Origin: Mesodorylaimus sp. YZB2_4
Taxonomy: Eukaryota; Nematoda; Enoplea; Dorylaimida; Dorylaimidae
Reading direction: 5' to 3'
NCBI GenBank assembly: GCA_030248295.1
Contig: JASANH010000371.1
Location: 186,001 to 250,000 of the forward strand
DNA length: 64,000 nucleotides
Position 1 is the stretch's first letter. Each line of letters starts with the position of its first letter. The notes under the pieces were generated by a model that saw only the letters and a program-made list of their open reading frames with translations, had not been told where the DNA came from and searched no databases. Position numbers and translations under genes: made by a program. Positions 13,201-26,310 of this stretch are shown here, piece after piece.

Positions 13201-14774
13201 TTTTTAACAAAGCCATGTAAGGTGCTGTAGAGACTATCAACTATAACCATCGGAAGGCTGGATTTTTAAACAATTTCATGGACTTTCACCTGATTTTTCC
13301 CGAACCCAGCCAATCAGACAATTAGACTATAAGTAATATAAACAAGGGCGTCCATCTGATCGCGAGCGTCTCCCCCGTATTTGTGGACTCCCACAAAGTC
13401 CCGTGGAGAAGTCGAGCCCGAGGCGAGCCTGGACGCAATCCTAAGTACTAAGCAATCCGATACGAGAGGCCAGACTGCCCCAGGTCCCACCAGAAGGCAC
13501 AGCAGCAGGGCCCCTAGCGGTTGTTACCTGGTAGAGCCCACGATCCTTACCTTTTGCCTGTGTCGTTCCCGCCCAAGCTCCTGCCTTGCTTCCAGCCGAC
13601 GTTCGGCAAAGGGACTGTATTCGGCCGGGTCACTCATCAGGATCCGTCTGCTGGGGGACAACGAAGCCTGTTCAATATACCGCTCCGCCCGCTCTCTGAC
13701 AGAAACTCGACTCTGACGCTGAGTTGGCGAGGCTAGGCTTTCATCCAAAAAGGCACTCGAGTCAGGAGACTAAAAAATAAACAAGATACTGGCTGCACTG
13801 AATGCCTTACCCTGATTTAGGCTTACTGACCTGAGGTCTGCGCGTAGTCACCACGACGAGTGGCACGTCCGGCGATGCATGAGGACTAGTTTGCATTTTG
13901 AATTCGACTTATTCAAAACCAATCAGCTGAACACTGATCGACGTTCAGGGCGAAAAGTGTTCGACTGTTCGAAACGGCAACATCCAAATTCTCATAAATG
14001 ACCACATTGAATCCAAACCCGCACGCCGCGAAAGCTAACTATAGGAAGGCAGTGACGCGAATGTGCTGCGCATAAGAGCTGATTCCAGCCCCATCCCACC
14101 CGCATGGATACCCTGTTGCGCAGTGACACGAGCACGCAGACAAGAGACAGAACAGTGAAAAAGACATAAAAAAGAATGTTTCCATTGAAAATACGGTCTT
14201 ACTTTTGGACGCACTTCGTCGATCTAAAAGGAAAGAAAAATAAATGACTCAACAGCATGCTCACACAGGCAGTCAGAGGACACCACTCAACCTAGATAGG
14301 CTTCCAGCTTGCATACCCTCGAGTGCAAATCGGCATTTCCCAACTTGGTATCAGCTTTGTGAGGAAGTGCGCCTTTCGTAGTCACCCATTTGCGCATAAC
14401 GGGTTTCCTGGGGTCGATGTCAGCACGACCTAACCTCGACTCGGAGCCAACGCTCGATTGCCGATCGTCCACGCACGGGGACGCTGTCGAACGCTCATCG
14501 GATGAGGAAAACGAGGATATTCTGGTAGTCGATGACCAGCCGGCTGAGGAATCGATCGAAGTCACGTTTTTAGGGGCTGACGAAGACGAGGACAAATCCA
14601 AATAACGAATCGACGTTGACGAAGGATGCACTTGCGATTTACGTTCAATCTCTTCCAAATATGCTCGTATTCGATCACGAACACTTTTGGCAGCACTGTC
14701 GGCCGTCGACGAGGCACCGACGGCGCCCAAATTGCTTTCACGTACAGAAGCCGTTTTTGCTGTCCCTTTGACTA
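7203..14774 (-). CDS. Unrecognised low-complexity, probably cytoskeletal protein (stretch 2 of the 3-21 kb cluster)
   Basis: Exons in coding order: 14317-14774 (5' limit uncertain), 14203-14223, 13831-13896, 13551-13769, 12689-13096, 12209-12607, 10769-11002, 10375-10638, 9873-10199, 9599-9721, 8172-9386, 7631-8041, 7203-7394 (TAA stop). Almost all are phase 0-0. Two exons look like alternative starts: ATG at 13896 (stop codon just upstream in frame) and ATG at 11002, 32 bases after a TTTGCAG acceptor. From 11002 the product is 921 residues. A related motif recurs: SVRDRIRAYLEE (14.6 kb), VSVRERAERYIEQ (13.7 kb), VNVRDKIMSFEN (8.4 kb). There are polyglutamine/His runs at the start of the 1,215-base exon and at 12.58 kb, and an aromatic-Pro segment (VWHPPPERPYEF, HVWHPLVYD). 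No signal peptide or membrane segment. The composition suggests an actin- or muscle-associated scaffold, which is inference only. The last exon uses a weak GTGCTT donor before it, so the C-terminus is less sure. Confidence 0.68.
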
Positions 14775-16886
14775 CTATCAAAAAATGTGAAACCGGTAAT
14801 TGATACCTAGCTATTCAAACAAGTCGCAGCAAACTTGCTTAAAATCGCTCTCCATCTTCAATAGCGATCATAAAGGAGGCAGACCGAAGAAGCTGGTTTC
14901 TGAATAATTGCATAGAGACTAGGAAATTGTTCATTCCATTCTGCCCACGTAAATACACAAATGTTTGGAAGACACCGTTCGCCTTTCTCATGTTCGTACA
15001 ACCAACAGTGGTCGGACACCAGCACGTTTCTTTGACAAACATGGAGCGAGCCGAAACGAGTGAGACTTTTGGACGAGTAACCAAGTTTTGTTCATTCTTT
15101 TCGTGCACGATGCGATGGCCTCGGCTTGTGCCATCGGCCTCCGGGGCGGTCGCGAACAACATATTGAATGAGGATGAACGTGCGACTCATCCGACGACCG
15201 TGCTCGCCCTTTCCATATCTCCCTATCCTCTAAAATCGACGCCCATTCAACCCAAACGATTACTGTCGAAAACTTTTCTCTTCAAAAACCAGTGATGGTC
15301 TTCAATAGAAAGGCTGCATTTTCTCAACGCTTACGCTTATACTCGGTCGTGAATGACCTTTGCGGGCCATATCTGGCATAAATACCCTCCCTTGCTGCCA
15401 GCTCAGACAGGCTGCAATGGATACGAGACTAGAAACTCTAATTCAAAAAACACACAGGCATAATACATCCTTTCAAAAAAAAGAAAACCGGAACGTACTG
15501 TGCGCACAACTAGTTCCAGGCTCCCACGCCACTAACGGTCCGATAGGCTATTTCTGTGAATTACGGGGTGCCAAATCTGGCCTTTTGACTGGTGCCGAGT
15601 ACTACTCACAGAAATGACAGAGTACCATAGCTGGTTTCAAATATCGCAGGCATTGACCTCCTATGACCAACACTGAAGAATGGACCCGACTGGATCATCT
15701 GTACGACAGAATACTGCAGAGCTGAGGTCACCAAGGGGACTTGTCCAGAAGAGTGCATAGAGAGCACAGCGGGTCCTATACATTCCAATAACCATCCATG
15801 AGCGGGCATGCAGAAGGGAACGAAACAATACAGTTTGCAGATATCATGCAAGAAACAATAGCCCCGAAATAATCACCCTTCAGAAATCTCGGTCAGACAA
15901 CAAGTTGGCCTGGCTAACCCAAATACCACTGACCAATCCAATGTCAACCACCCAGGCAACAAGCTAGTTCGAGAAAACGGCTCCCAACTAAACTCCAGAC
16001 TTTCTGAAAAGTCTCCACCGAAACCTCTTTACACGGGTCGTGATTGTTGTGCGCACTTTTCGTTTATTTTCTGCAATCTGCTCAACAAAGCTGGTCTAGC
16101 TGCGCTCGACGGTTGCAGTTTACTGACCGGCTATGCCTCCTCTCGATTGCACAACGGCGAGGAAAGGGCGAGAAACTAAACGAAACTGAGGAAAAGAAAA
16201 CCGTCGAGGAATGCAAGCTGGTCAGCACAAGCGTGACATTGGCGCTAAGGACACGATAGCTCGTAAAACAAACACTTTAACAAAACGTGCACTTCTCTCG
16301 TCCTCCTCGTCTAGCTCCTCCGAAACTGCAGCAGTTTTCAGTCGAGTCTTTCATCTTACAGACCCTTCCCCCTGGCACGCAACAATGCAAAGCAAGTGCA
16401 CACTGAACTTTACCTAGACAGCACATTGATAAGTGAAAACAGTGCAGTAGATAGCACCTACTGACCTGCGGGACCAGTCACTATCATACAGGCAAGTGTG
16501 GCGGCTAGAACATCTATGCTTATACTGTATCATTTTCAAAAAACCAAATCAACCAAAATCTCAAACAAGCAAAACATGGATCGAGTGGTGAGGGCAACTA
16601 CGCACTAGAGGACGCCAAGCTACCCCCGGAATAAGCTGAATACAGTACAATCACTCGGTAAGCAACGATCACCTGGATTAACCTGCATCTATGATCATAC
16701 ACCCCAATCCCAAATCCCACATCTTCAACCGTTACATCCCAATTCAATACAAAAATTACAAAACATGCCAACGAAAACTATGGCCGCATATTTGACTGCA
16801 TCCTAGCTTGCGTAACGTATGGCCTCTAGACAACACTAATATCGAACCGGGGTCTGGAGGGGCATTCCGAGTGGTCACTGGCTGGT
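14775..16886. other. Gap between cluster stretches, possible alternative first exon
   Basis: I see no firm gene. On the minus strand a frame starting at ATG near 15162 (MLFATAPEADG, then RPKVSLVSARSMFVKE) has plausible coding composition and could be another alternative first exon of the 7-14.8 kb stretch, but I found no donor in a matching phase. Confidence 0.35.
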
Positions 16887-19800
16887 TCAATCGTAGGACA
16901 GGTTATAGCCTCTGATATAGCGACGGCTGTACTGGCCCGGCGTGTAGGATGTATAGAAAGTGGAACCACCACTTCCTCCTCCGCCGCCTCCGCCTCCAAC
17001 GCTAACACCAGCGCCAGCGCCAACGCGATTGTCGCCAGCCCTAGTGCCACCACCAAAACGGATTCTACGGTAGTGACGATCTTCTTGTTCGTTGGTGTCC
17101 TCGATGATGCCCAAAGAGTGGAAACGGTCCTCCAAGCGTGGCTGCGGCGGTGGCAAGGACAATGGAAGATATCGATTGTCGTCGTGGCGACGAATGAACG
17201 AGGTGGACGTGGTTTCGTTGATTTCGTGTGTCTCCGAGTAGACCTTATGGGAGAGTAAGACACGTGAACCACCATCTCAGGGGACAGCTCCATGCCACCG
17301 CCGCCGCCGCCAACGCCCCGCCTTTTTCATTTTTCCCGCCTTAATTAGCTGTCTAATCATCTTATCTCAAGTTTGCGCCTTTGGTGTGACTGAATCGGGA
17401 TCAACACAAAAATAGACTCGGAGGAGCACGACGACGACGACGAGAGCATGCCAGCATGTACAGGACATATCAAGTGGTACTTACCCTGGGTCCGGGATGT
17501 GCTGGCTTGTCCCACGGCTGGTTCACATCTCGTTCATTCACACGCAGCTTGTCCTGCAATGGCGACATGGACATGGCTCGGTGGCGTTCCAGGCTCTCGG
17601 ACAGATAATCGTGCGGCGTTATTTGCTTGACTTCGACGCTCTGAAACGAGAAAAAGTGTTTTGTAAGGATTACAAAAGTATGCACTGAAACCGGTTGTCC
17701 AAATAGAAAAAGGGCGGGAGAATGTCGAAACTGCCAAACGAATTTTCGCTGTGCACTCTCCATAAATGTTCTTTTCCATCTGTTGCCTTTTCTAAGAAGA
17801 CACATCGCGGGCGGTCTCGATTCACCAATCAAAGCAGTCACCCATGGGCGCCCTCTCACATGCTATTTCCTGCTTCAACTGAACTCAAACAGTAAAAACG
17901 TATGAACCCTTGGTGGGAGGAAAAATATCCATGATCGACTGCCTAATCGAACCAATCGATTGTCGCTGGCGAAATTTGAATAGGCGTAACATCGATCGTG
18001 ACGCTGGTGGTCGAAAGATCGTCTTCTCTCGTACTCCATGAGTCCCCAATCGCGTCAAATATCACACGTACTGTACAATACCAGCAGTCGGCGCTGATCA
18101 CGTCACAGATTTATGAGATGACGACGACAGAAGCAATAAGCGGAACTTTTTTCAGCGCCATTACGAGACATTCTATGCATCAGTCGGGTGCAGATAGGAA
18201 CATAGGCGCCTCACTTTCCGCTCGCTCGTCCGTTCCTCCCTCAATTCGACGTACACAATGCCACAATCGAGGCTATCAACAAAACCACCCCGCTGCCTTC
18301 ACTCGCACACGTTTCACGGCTGGAGGAGAAAAAAAGAACTAGTCTCTCGTACTTGACTCGACAACGGTGCATACCAGTCCGACGCAGCAGCGAGCAAGAA
18401 AGCTTGTACTGTGCACCAATGGCAAACCGGGGGTTCGAAAACTAGCGTCTATTTATCATTATAAACTAGCCACCTCGGCCAGCTGATTGATGCAGATCAA
18501 CGGGAATCAGTTACCCCATTTCGCTAACAACCTACCCATCCCCACGGCCAGCCAGCCAACTGGGACAACTGAACAAACAAGAACCCAAAATGACTTTGTG
18601 CTTGAATACAATAATATCGTATCCGACTCACTTTCACTCTCGTACGACGCTGCTCCAACGGATCCAATTTCGTAAACGAACGTTTGCTGTGCGCTGATGG
18701 GAAATCGGGCGTCTTATTACGCTTGCGCGCGAACGATGGCAACGTGTGGCTGTGAGCCGGAACATGAGCGTGCGATTCCACTTTCGGATCGATGATCTGC
18801 AGTCGATAGTGCTCTTGCTCGCGTTGTATCTGAAACGGAGACCGTTTGTATGAGCCTACTCGACCAACAGTCCCTTTGTACCTGAACAGGAGGGTATATA
18901 GAGCTCATAATGATCTCTGTGCCTGATTCGAGTTGAATTATATCTCACAAATGTGAAGCACTCGAGGAAACAAGTTCATGGACGAGATACCATGCCAGGA
19001 CAAGACTGGTATTTATGAGTAGCATGAACTCGTTTCGCATACTCAGCTTACTCAATTCGTGCACGCACCTACTCGTATCCGGTTCTCTCATAATTGGCTA
19101 TAAAGTGTGTGCCAACATAAATATGCTTGCGCACAATGCCCCTCGTTCTAATTCGATTCACCCATCCCATTGTGACAAATATGGGTGGCTATACTAGACA
19201 TGGTAAGGCTCATGAGCCTGTAAACATTCGGCTCAACAAGGCCAGTTTTTGGAGAAAGAACGAGGAAAACTAAAATTGTAACTTTCTGCAGAGCAATATA
19301 ATTTAGGAAAGTTGGCACAGCTGTGTCAGGAAGTTACCTTGTAATCCGGATCGGTTAGCAATGAACGAGTTTCCACTTTTGCTTCACGATGAATGCTCAG
19401 TCCCGGACGCAGTTCACCATTCTAAAAAAGGATAATAGCCGCGATATGAATAGCAACAGAAAAGCAAGACAGGACATTGCGTGACAAATTGTGGCCAGAT
19501 ATGCTGAAAAGACGCGTTGCAGAAAGGTCTTACGTCAGCAGTCGTATGGGCTTAGGAGTTCTATCCTGAAGCACCTTGGTGCTCATGCAAAAAGGTGCTA
19601 GGAATCCGTGAGACAAGTCGAGTGGGAAAGCTATAAGGCGGCTACACTGTTTCTGGTAAGGCTCTTGTCAGGCACTTTTCTGGTACAGTCACATAGCAGC
19701 ATGAAGCACTCCACTTCCACTTGCCCGTCGACTCATAAAATCGACAGAGCCAAACGCATAACCTTCGCTTTAGCGTGCGATACCAGACCAGAAGAGGCCC

Positions 19801-21441
19801 TCGACAACTAGGCAGATGATTTATACCGCTCGAAATTTTGATTAGAATCTCACAGTAGGCATCCCGGTGGCGGGCACTCTTGTTGCTCCTGCTCCTGTCT
19901 CTGATAGGCTCAAGCCGTTCACAACGTTCGAACCGCTCAATTGCAGTTATTACGGTCTGACCAGACATCTTCGACTCGGCTCGGGCTTGTGTCTTCGATA
20001 CATACAGTGCGTCACCTGGAATCATTCAGACTCGCCAAGTGATTAGAAAAGGGACCCAGGCGGAGCAACGAAGCTTACTCGGGTTTAATAATTAGAGCGA
20101 CCCACCTGCGCCTGCAACCTATCACTGGATTTAGAATAACCTACAAAAACTTTGCACACCACCACCAAAGACGTACTATTTCAATACCGTCTAACAGGGG
20201 GTCCTAGACCCCATGTGAGCCACCATAGCTGTTATTTATGTTTGCGCAAATCGTTGATTAAATCTCGCGATCAACAGCCTGGCGCCAGGAATGCGTACTA
20301 GTTTCCCTTATGTCAAAGGAGAATAAGAAAAAAGTCAAGCGTAGACCGGTATCGATGCTGTAGACCAGGACACCTTCCAGTGACATGCTCCCACTAATCA
20401 ACAGTAACGCCCTACGCTTGGTTACATCCACGCTCATCCATTACTTACCGACACTGTGCTGGACTCGGTTTTGTACATGGGTGTCACGACTCGAACGTCT
20501 TGGCGCAGAACTTGTGCACGCGCTGTTTCGGCCGCTGTGACATCCTTAAAAAAAGATAATGATTGATTAACCGAAACGGGAGAGAACAAGGACAGGCACT
20601 CGATGCGTGGATATACGCCTCCCCTGCAGCACCCCACCTTATCAGATGACTTGTGAAGGACATTTTCAGATGCATCGAACGTCACTCGATGACCTTGCGG
20701 GCAGAAAAAATAGTTCTTTTTGCATAAGTCGAGATGCTTCTTTGCTGCAAGAAGCCTCCTGTGAATGCCTCTATCGCACACTATTGGCTGGTTTACTGCA
20801 CTGAAAACTTCGTGTAAACTTTTTCAACTACAACATAGTCCCTATAGAGCAAAATGTCAAACTGTAATAACGGACAATGAGCCCCTGTCAAATGAGGGTG
20901 CCACTTTTGTGCTCCAATGAATCTCAATAAGGTCTGTGACAACACCTGTAGCATAAAAGATCTTTTGTTGACAACCCTAACCAGTGCACTGTTCGAGAAC
21001 ATGCGATTTTGTGAATTAGGGCCCTATTTATTGGGCTAATTTTATCAAATCATGACTTACAGGACCGGGAGGCTGGCCCGAAACGACCGTTTTCTCGGGA
21101 GTACTCCAAGTTTTGATCAACGACGTGCTTTGCATGGCTAATGCACTTTTTCCAATCGGCAAAAAATCCTCTTTCGAATAGGTCGAAGTAGTTTCTTGAA
21201 TATCGGCCAAGAATGATGCTCGAATACACTCGGCCACTGGCGACACTAATTGGTGGCTGATTGGTTTCTGCCCGCAAGCCTGAACCGTTCGATGACCGCT
21301 GGTTTGACTCCTGGTCGTACGCTCCTCCCGTTCGCCTTCTAGCCCGACCAATTGCTTCGAACTTTTATTCTCGTCTGGGCTTTCCTCACTGACCGACCCC
21401 GCACTATGACCGCGACAAAGAAGGGCGAATTGCGATAATTC
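16887..21441 (-). CDS. Unrecognised low-complexity protein with Gly-rich C-terminus (stretch 3 of the cluster), 5' end missing
   Basis: Exons in coding order: 21061-21441, 20449-20544, 19338-19421, 18632-18829, 17485-17640, 16887-17243 (stop). Every exon is phase 0-0, giving at least 423 residues. The first listed exon begins at an acceptor, so an upstream exon exists that I could not find. Readable stretches include ELRPGLSIHREAKVETRSLL, EQEHYRLQIIDPKVESH, SVEVKQITPHDYLSESLERH and VYSETHEINETTSTSF. The last exon has a long glycine run and ends Tyr/Arg/Ser rich (YTPGQYSRRYIRGYNLSYD). No signal peptide, membrane segment or recognised domain. Style, strand and exon phase match the two downstream stretches, so one alternatively spliced locus is possible, with this as one of several C-termini. 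Confidence 0.65.
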
Positions 21442-24400
21442 CTAAACGTGTGCATTTGGTAAATTTGTAATTTTATGCACGTCAAAAAATGGACAAAACC
21501 GCCTTCTGTCCATTTCACGTTGATCAAATGCGAAAACTTGCGACTTTTTAACTTAAAACATTTTCACGCGTAAACGGGCGCTAGTGGGGGAGAAAATAGC
21601 GCGGCTTTGAGTGCCTTATCCCAATAATCACAGGACCGTACTTGTGTATCGAATTAATCGCTCGGCTGCACCTTTGACTGCCCGCTCGACTACTTAGCAC
21701 TCACTCGAACAACCCGTACTTGAAAAGCGAATGAAAAGACATTCCCCGGGCAAACAATTCCCTTTACCAAATAGAGCAATCATCGGGCGCTGACAAAAAT
21801 TTTAGCCCGTTCATTCTCTCAAAAATCCTTCGTCACCACTCGCCACTGTCGGACAGTCACAATAGACGAGTGTGCTAGCAAGAACGAGTTCCCCGGGCGC
21901 CTCTACGATCTTTTGTCCTTGCCTATAGTCGTCGTAGTTTGAGATTTTGTCTCTTTTTGAAAAGAGACCGAACGAAACTTTAGGCGTCAACGCGAGAAGT
22001 GGAGAGGAGGGTGCGCCGGCGAACGGAATGCGCCCTCCCGCAACTTAGGAACAGTCCAAATATAGTAGAAAACCGACATCCAACATGGTCCGTTCGCCCA
22101 ATAAGGAGATCTAATAATCGCGCTCCAAAATGTAAAACATACGCTGGCCCATTATAGTGCTCGAACGAGTTGGAGAAAAGAAAAATAGGCTGCTAGGTCA
22201 ACATTCGACTAATCAAAAACTGGAGAGATCTCTTCTTGCAACCAGTCGAGAACGAACGGTGAAAACGTCCACAAGCACCCCGAAAGACTTATAAAAACGA
22301 ATCCCTGTTTCAGGAACCGATTCATCAACCGCACACATTTGGAGTTGAGATGTCCCAGTGATGGACAGCCCATTTATTGGAGTGGTTTTGACGAGAGAAT
22401 GCGCTGGAACAACGTGAAACGTCACTAAAATGCAAACACACCAAATCCTGTTCAAAGACAACCCGAAGAATTTATTTTCCAACAAAAACTGGACTCGATT
22501 TATCGCAAATCTAATTCTAGTGCCACTCATTAAGAAAAGGCGTGAACTTTTATGGCCTAAAATGAGCCCATCAATTTTGCACAGCTGGAAGGTCAAAGAT
22601 GACTCCCATGAGTCATCAGACTGATTTGCGCGTCGAGTTCTCGCTATCAATTAATTTTCAATGAGACATGAGCGATCCACATGACTCTGTCAAGGAGCCA
22701 GTTAAAGAGGCGCTTAGAGGAGTGGGTGGCCAACACCTATGATCGAGCTTCCTATCGATCGATGTGAAAAAGGACACCCTTGGCGAGGATCGAACCTTAC
22801 TCCTGACAAGTGTCCCTCACTCTCCACGGCAGATGCAATTGGAGGGAGTGGCGATAAAAGTAAAAAGTGGGTGGCCTTGCAGTCGGACCGTCCAAAACCC
22901 GAATCCAAATACCGTCTGAAACACGCCTAACCTGGCAAAACACAACTTTCTAACTTTTCGCATGGACGGGCACTGAGCGAATGTCCGCTCACCATCGCGT
23001 CATGGGCCCAAGGTCGATCGCCGACTTCGATAAACGCGTCGTTAACGAAGACCCCGCCGTGCAGATTCGGTAAATAGGCACAAATATGGCGAGAAAACGT
23101 ATTTTCACCAAAATCATACTTCTATATTTGATATTGGCCGAAAAAAGATATCACAACTGAGAAAAGACGCGAAACGAATTTTGCAATTAAAATAGGCGCG
23201 GACACGGCACCGCATTCCTTCCCTATATAGTCATATAGGTGTTACAGAAAAGACATGTCAGCCACACCCGCGACACCGAGACCTATTGTGCATGGTCGGT
23301 GGCCATTACCGGCACCGTGCCCCCCGCACTGACTCGACTTTCCATACTTCCGTACACAAAATGGGGGACACGTTGAACATACGCAACTCCCACACTAATG
23401 GCCCCGACACGACCAAGCAACCAACCGCATTGCTTAGCCCGCAGCCAGACCATAAACGCATGGGAGGCGAGTTTTGTCGAAGCAAGTTTTGCAATGAATC
23501 ACTGCTTGCTTCATCAATTCAGTTTTGAGGGTGCGAAAGTATAACATAGGCCTCAGCTATGAGCATTGGCCGCCTAGCACCGAGTGCAAGTGCGAGAAGG
23601 TATGAGCTAAGCAAACAATCAGTTGCTTGCGGACGAAATCGAAGCGAGACAGCAAATTCTATTAAAAATCGCTGGGTTCGAAAAGTGTAGAATATAAAAG
23701 TGGTGTTGACAAACTGGCCCTGCCTGTGCAGTAGGCGACAAGGGATCGAGAATGTTTTCATAGCTTTCAACACTCCAAGACTCGAAAAATGACAAACTAG
23801 AAAACTTCTCGCCTTAGCAGCCTACTTTCGAAAAGTTGGCGACTAAACGCGCCAAAGTGTTCGACTCTCTTTTCGGCGACCTTTGCGAAAATGGGCACGG
23901 ACAGGGAACTGTCTCGAAAACGTGTACGGCCTTGAACGAGTCGGTAAGCAAAGTTGTATACCTTATTGGGAAGAGGCAAGACATCGCACTCAACATGGCC
24001 CGCTCGAGCCCTTACTATTTAGAAGAGCGCAAGACCAGCCGTCATCAACAATCCAAAAGTGGGGGTGCGACCAGTTCAGCACCCACTGTCGTTCGAACCA
24101 AGTCAAGGAGAAACGGGAGAAATGAGAAATAGAGACGAATAATAGGCTGACAGTGAAAACGAAAATAGTCCTATACCAGACCTACAATAATAATAAAGAA
24201 GGAAAACAATGACCATACTTGACCGTGTTGGACAAATTGGACTGCCCTCTCAGCAGTTCTGCCCGACCGACTGACTGCCAGCTCGACCACTTTTTACAAG
24301 TCCCACCATCCTGCTTCTGTGAAAACCGAAGAGCGCAGAAAGAAAGGCTGGTTGTGATTGCACTTCGGACTAGCTGCCAAGTTGACAGAGCTGATTAAGA

Positions 24401-25840
24401 GGGCTGGTTGCAGAAGATGGTTGAACCAGCAATGACGCCATGACAGTGGGCCAGTTTCGAATCGGTCGCCCCCGACACTAAACAGGCATGTGCTATCGCT
24501 TCATGCATCAAGGAAACCAGAGGACTTCCCCTTCCACCAAGCACTCTGGACAGTCGCATCAAAAGTCTTTTTTACTGGTCGGTCGCTCAGCCGGGCGATA
24601 AATTTTCGCATTTTCCCTACTAGGGGGTCTTTTAGGAAATCATATTGAGAAGTGATATTGACCCAGCGAGGGGCCCCGGATGCGAGAGCTTCTTCTCGGT
24701 TACCAAGTGATGGACGAAGAATCCACCCAAATCTGGCGTAGCCCACGTGCACGCTACCTTGGGAATCCTTCATCAAATCATGACTCACTCAATGCCTAAA
24801 CCACATTCCATCTTAGATTCTTCAAATAGCCCACCCCAAAGACACGTTTTAGGGTAAACCCAGATCGACTTTGGCTTTAGTCATCGACCGAGTATGCGAA
24901 GTCGAGTCCATATTTCATAGCTAATGCCCAGTTCGTCTTATTGTTAGGAGCCCAAACTAAGTACACTGGAGAAAACTCGGAGCCTTTAGGCGGGCGTGTT
25001 TGCCACAAGTACAAATATGATAAAATACATCAAATCGTAGTTGCGACGTGGTCGAACTCGGCCGCCTGTCACGCAGGTATGGTGGCTAGACTGGTACTGT
25101 ATTTACGTTGGATTCCTATTTTGTGACGAGAAAGCGCCCGCAGCCAAAACTGGCTCAACGACGTCGTTTAAATAAGACACTCGACACGGCTAAGTATGGA
25201 TGGGTGTGCTTTGGTGTGGTGGTAGTGTGAATGGAATTCATCGTTCAGTCGACTTACGACTTTTTCAACCAGTCCTAATCAATCGTCGAGCCATCGAGAA
25301 ACTATGCGAATAGTCTATAACCAGTCTGCCTGCCACCCAGACTCGGCACGAAACGACTTGAATAAAGTGCACGCGAAATTTTCATATTTGGCATGTTGAA
25401 TCGGAGTGAATGAATGATAGCATTATTTCAAACTATGTCTAAAAATATTCGCAAATTTTAGTCTACAAAATTCATCCTTCCTACTGTGACAGGCCCTAAA
25501 TGCCCAAAGACATTAGTCAGAAAAGATGTTAGACAGGTTCCAACACAAATGGAATGCACGCACATGGCACCAAGGCATACACAAACATGTCATGCCCTGA
25601 CCGAGGTTAAGGTGACAAAAATATACGAGCAGAGAATCACGAAAAAGGTCACGGACCTGGTATTATTCCATTTTCTTGCAAATACTCAACTTTGGCCAGA
25701 GAAGTAGTGATAGGGACTGAGTGCAAACATGGATCCTGTTGGTGTTTTATGGGCCATATCTCATCATTTAAGTGTTTACACCAGCATGTGGCAGAGCGAC
25801 TGAAACACTTGCAGGTTTGTTTGTTTGCTTGCTTGTTTTT
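21442..25840. other. No gene recognised
   Basis: Upstream of the 16.9-21.4 kb stretch. The missing 5' exon of that gene may lie here. A 95-codon minus-strand frame at 24501-24788 (contains VHVGYARFGWILRPSLGN and TVQSAWWKGKSSGFLD) is the best open frame but I see no splice partner. A tRNA B-box-like sequence on the minus strand near 22776-22800 (GGTTCGATCC) suggests another SINE head. Confidence 0.4.
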
Positions 25841-25848
25841 TATAAGAG

Positions 25849-25895
25849 CCTCGAGTGCGCATAAGCGTTTGGTGATGTGGTAAAACATGAACATA
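25849..25895 (+). repeat. Dispersed SINE-like tail motif, copy 2
   Basis: Motif running from CCTCGAGTGCGC through GCGTTTGGTGATGTGG to AAAACATGAACAT. Near-identical copies lie at 29505-29554 and 38561-38602 (both minus), with a shorter one at 2151-2192 (plus). Confidence 0.75.
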
Positions 25896-25979
25896 AGGTT
25901 TGTGGCAGAAGCAGGAGCTGTTTGGTCAGTCGCATTACGGTACATGTTTGGTCAGTCGCATTACGGTATATGGAGCCGC

Positions 25980-26310
25980 GCTGGTTCACTGTCAGTTGGT
26001 TAGGTCCCGCATTGCTTGAGCCATCAACCCTGACTGGGAAGTTGCAGTCTATGCCAGCTGATTGTGAGAACGGCAATTTAGTAAGTCCATCGCTGGCCTT
26101 GCACAACCGGCTCTGGGCGACTCACCCGGTACCGTCAAGTGGGGGACGCAGAACGAGTGGAGAAGGCAGCTGGTGTTCGAACACCAGGCGGGAAGCCCTC
26201 CCTTCTCGCCCGCTATCATCCCAGGCACAAGACAGGAGGTGGAGATGTCAGAGGGAACCTGCCGTGAGAGTTGGTGCCTCATGGCCTCTTACTGTATATC
26301 TTGACTGCTG
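25980..26310 (+). repeat. SINE-like body repeat, copy A
   Basis: Aligns by eye with 51340-51575: shared blocks include the ACCCTGACTGG region, TTTAGTAAG followed by ATCGCTGG, a block of GGAGGTG, and GGTGCCTCATGGCC versus GGTCGCCTCGCGG. The segment around 38690-38880 shares the end (GCCGTGAGAG, then TGACTGCTGGCC). Confidence 0.6.

Noticed and set aside
19830-20025. Possible extra minus-strand exon (contains GQTVITAIERFERCERLEP)
   Set aside because: Its phase (needs one base before, leaves one after) creates a stop when joined to either neighbour, while the flanking exons join cleanly without it.
24501-24788. 95-codon minus-strand frame
   Set aside because: Somewhat protein-like, but no family match or splice sites; kept only as a note.
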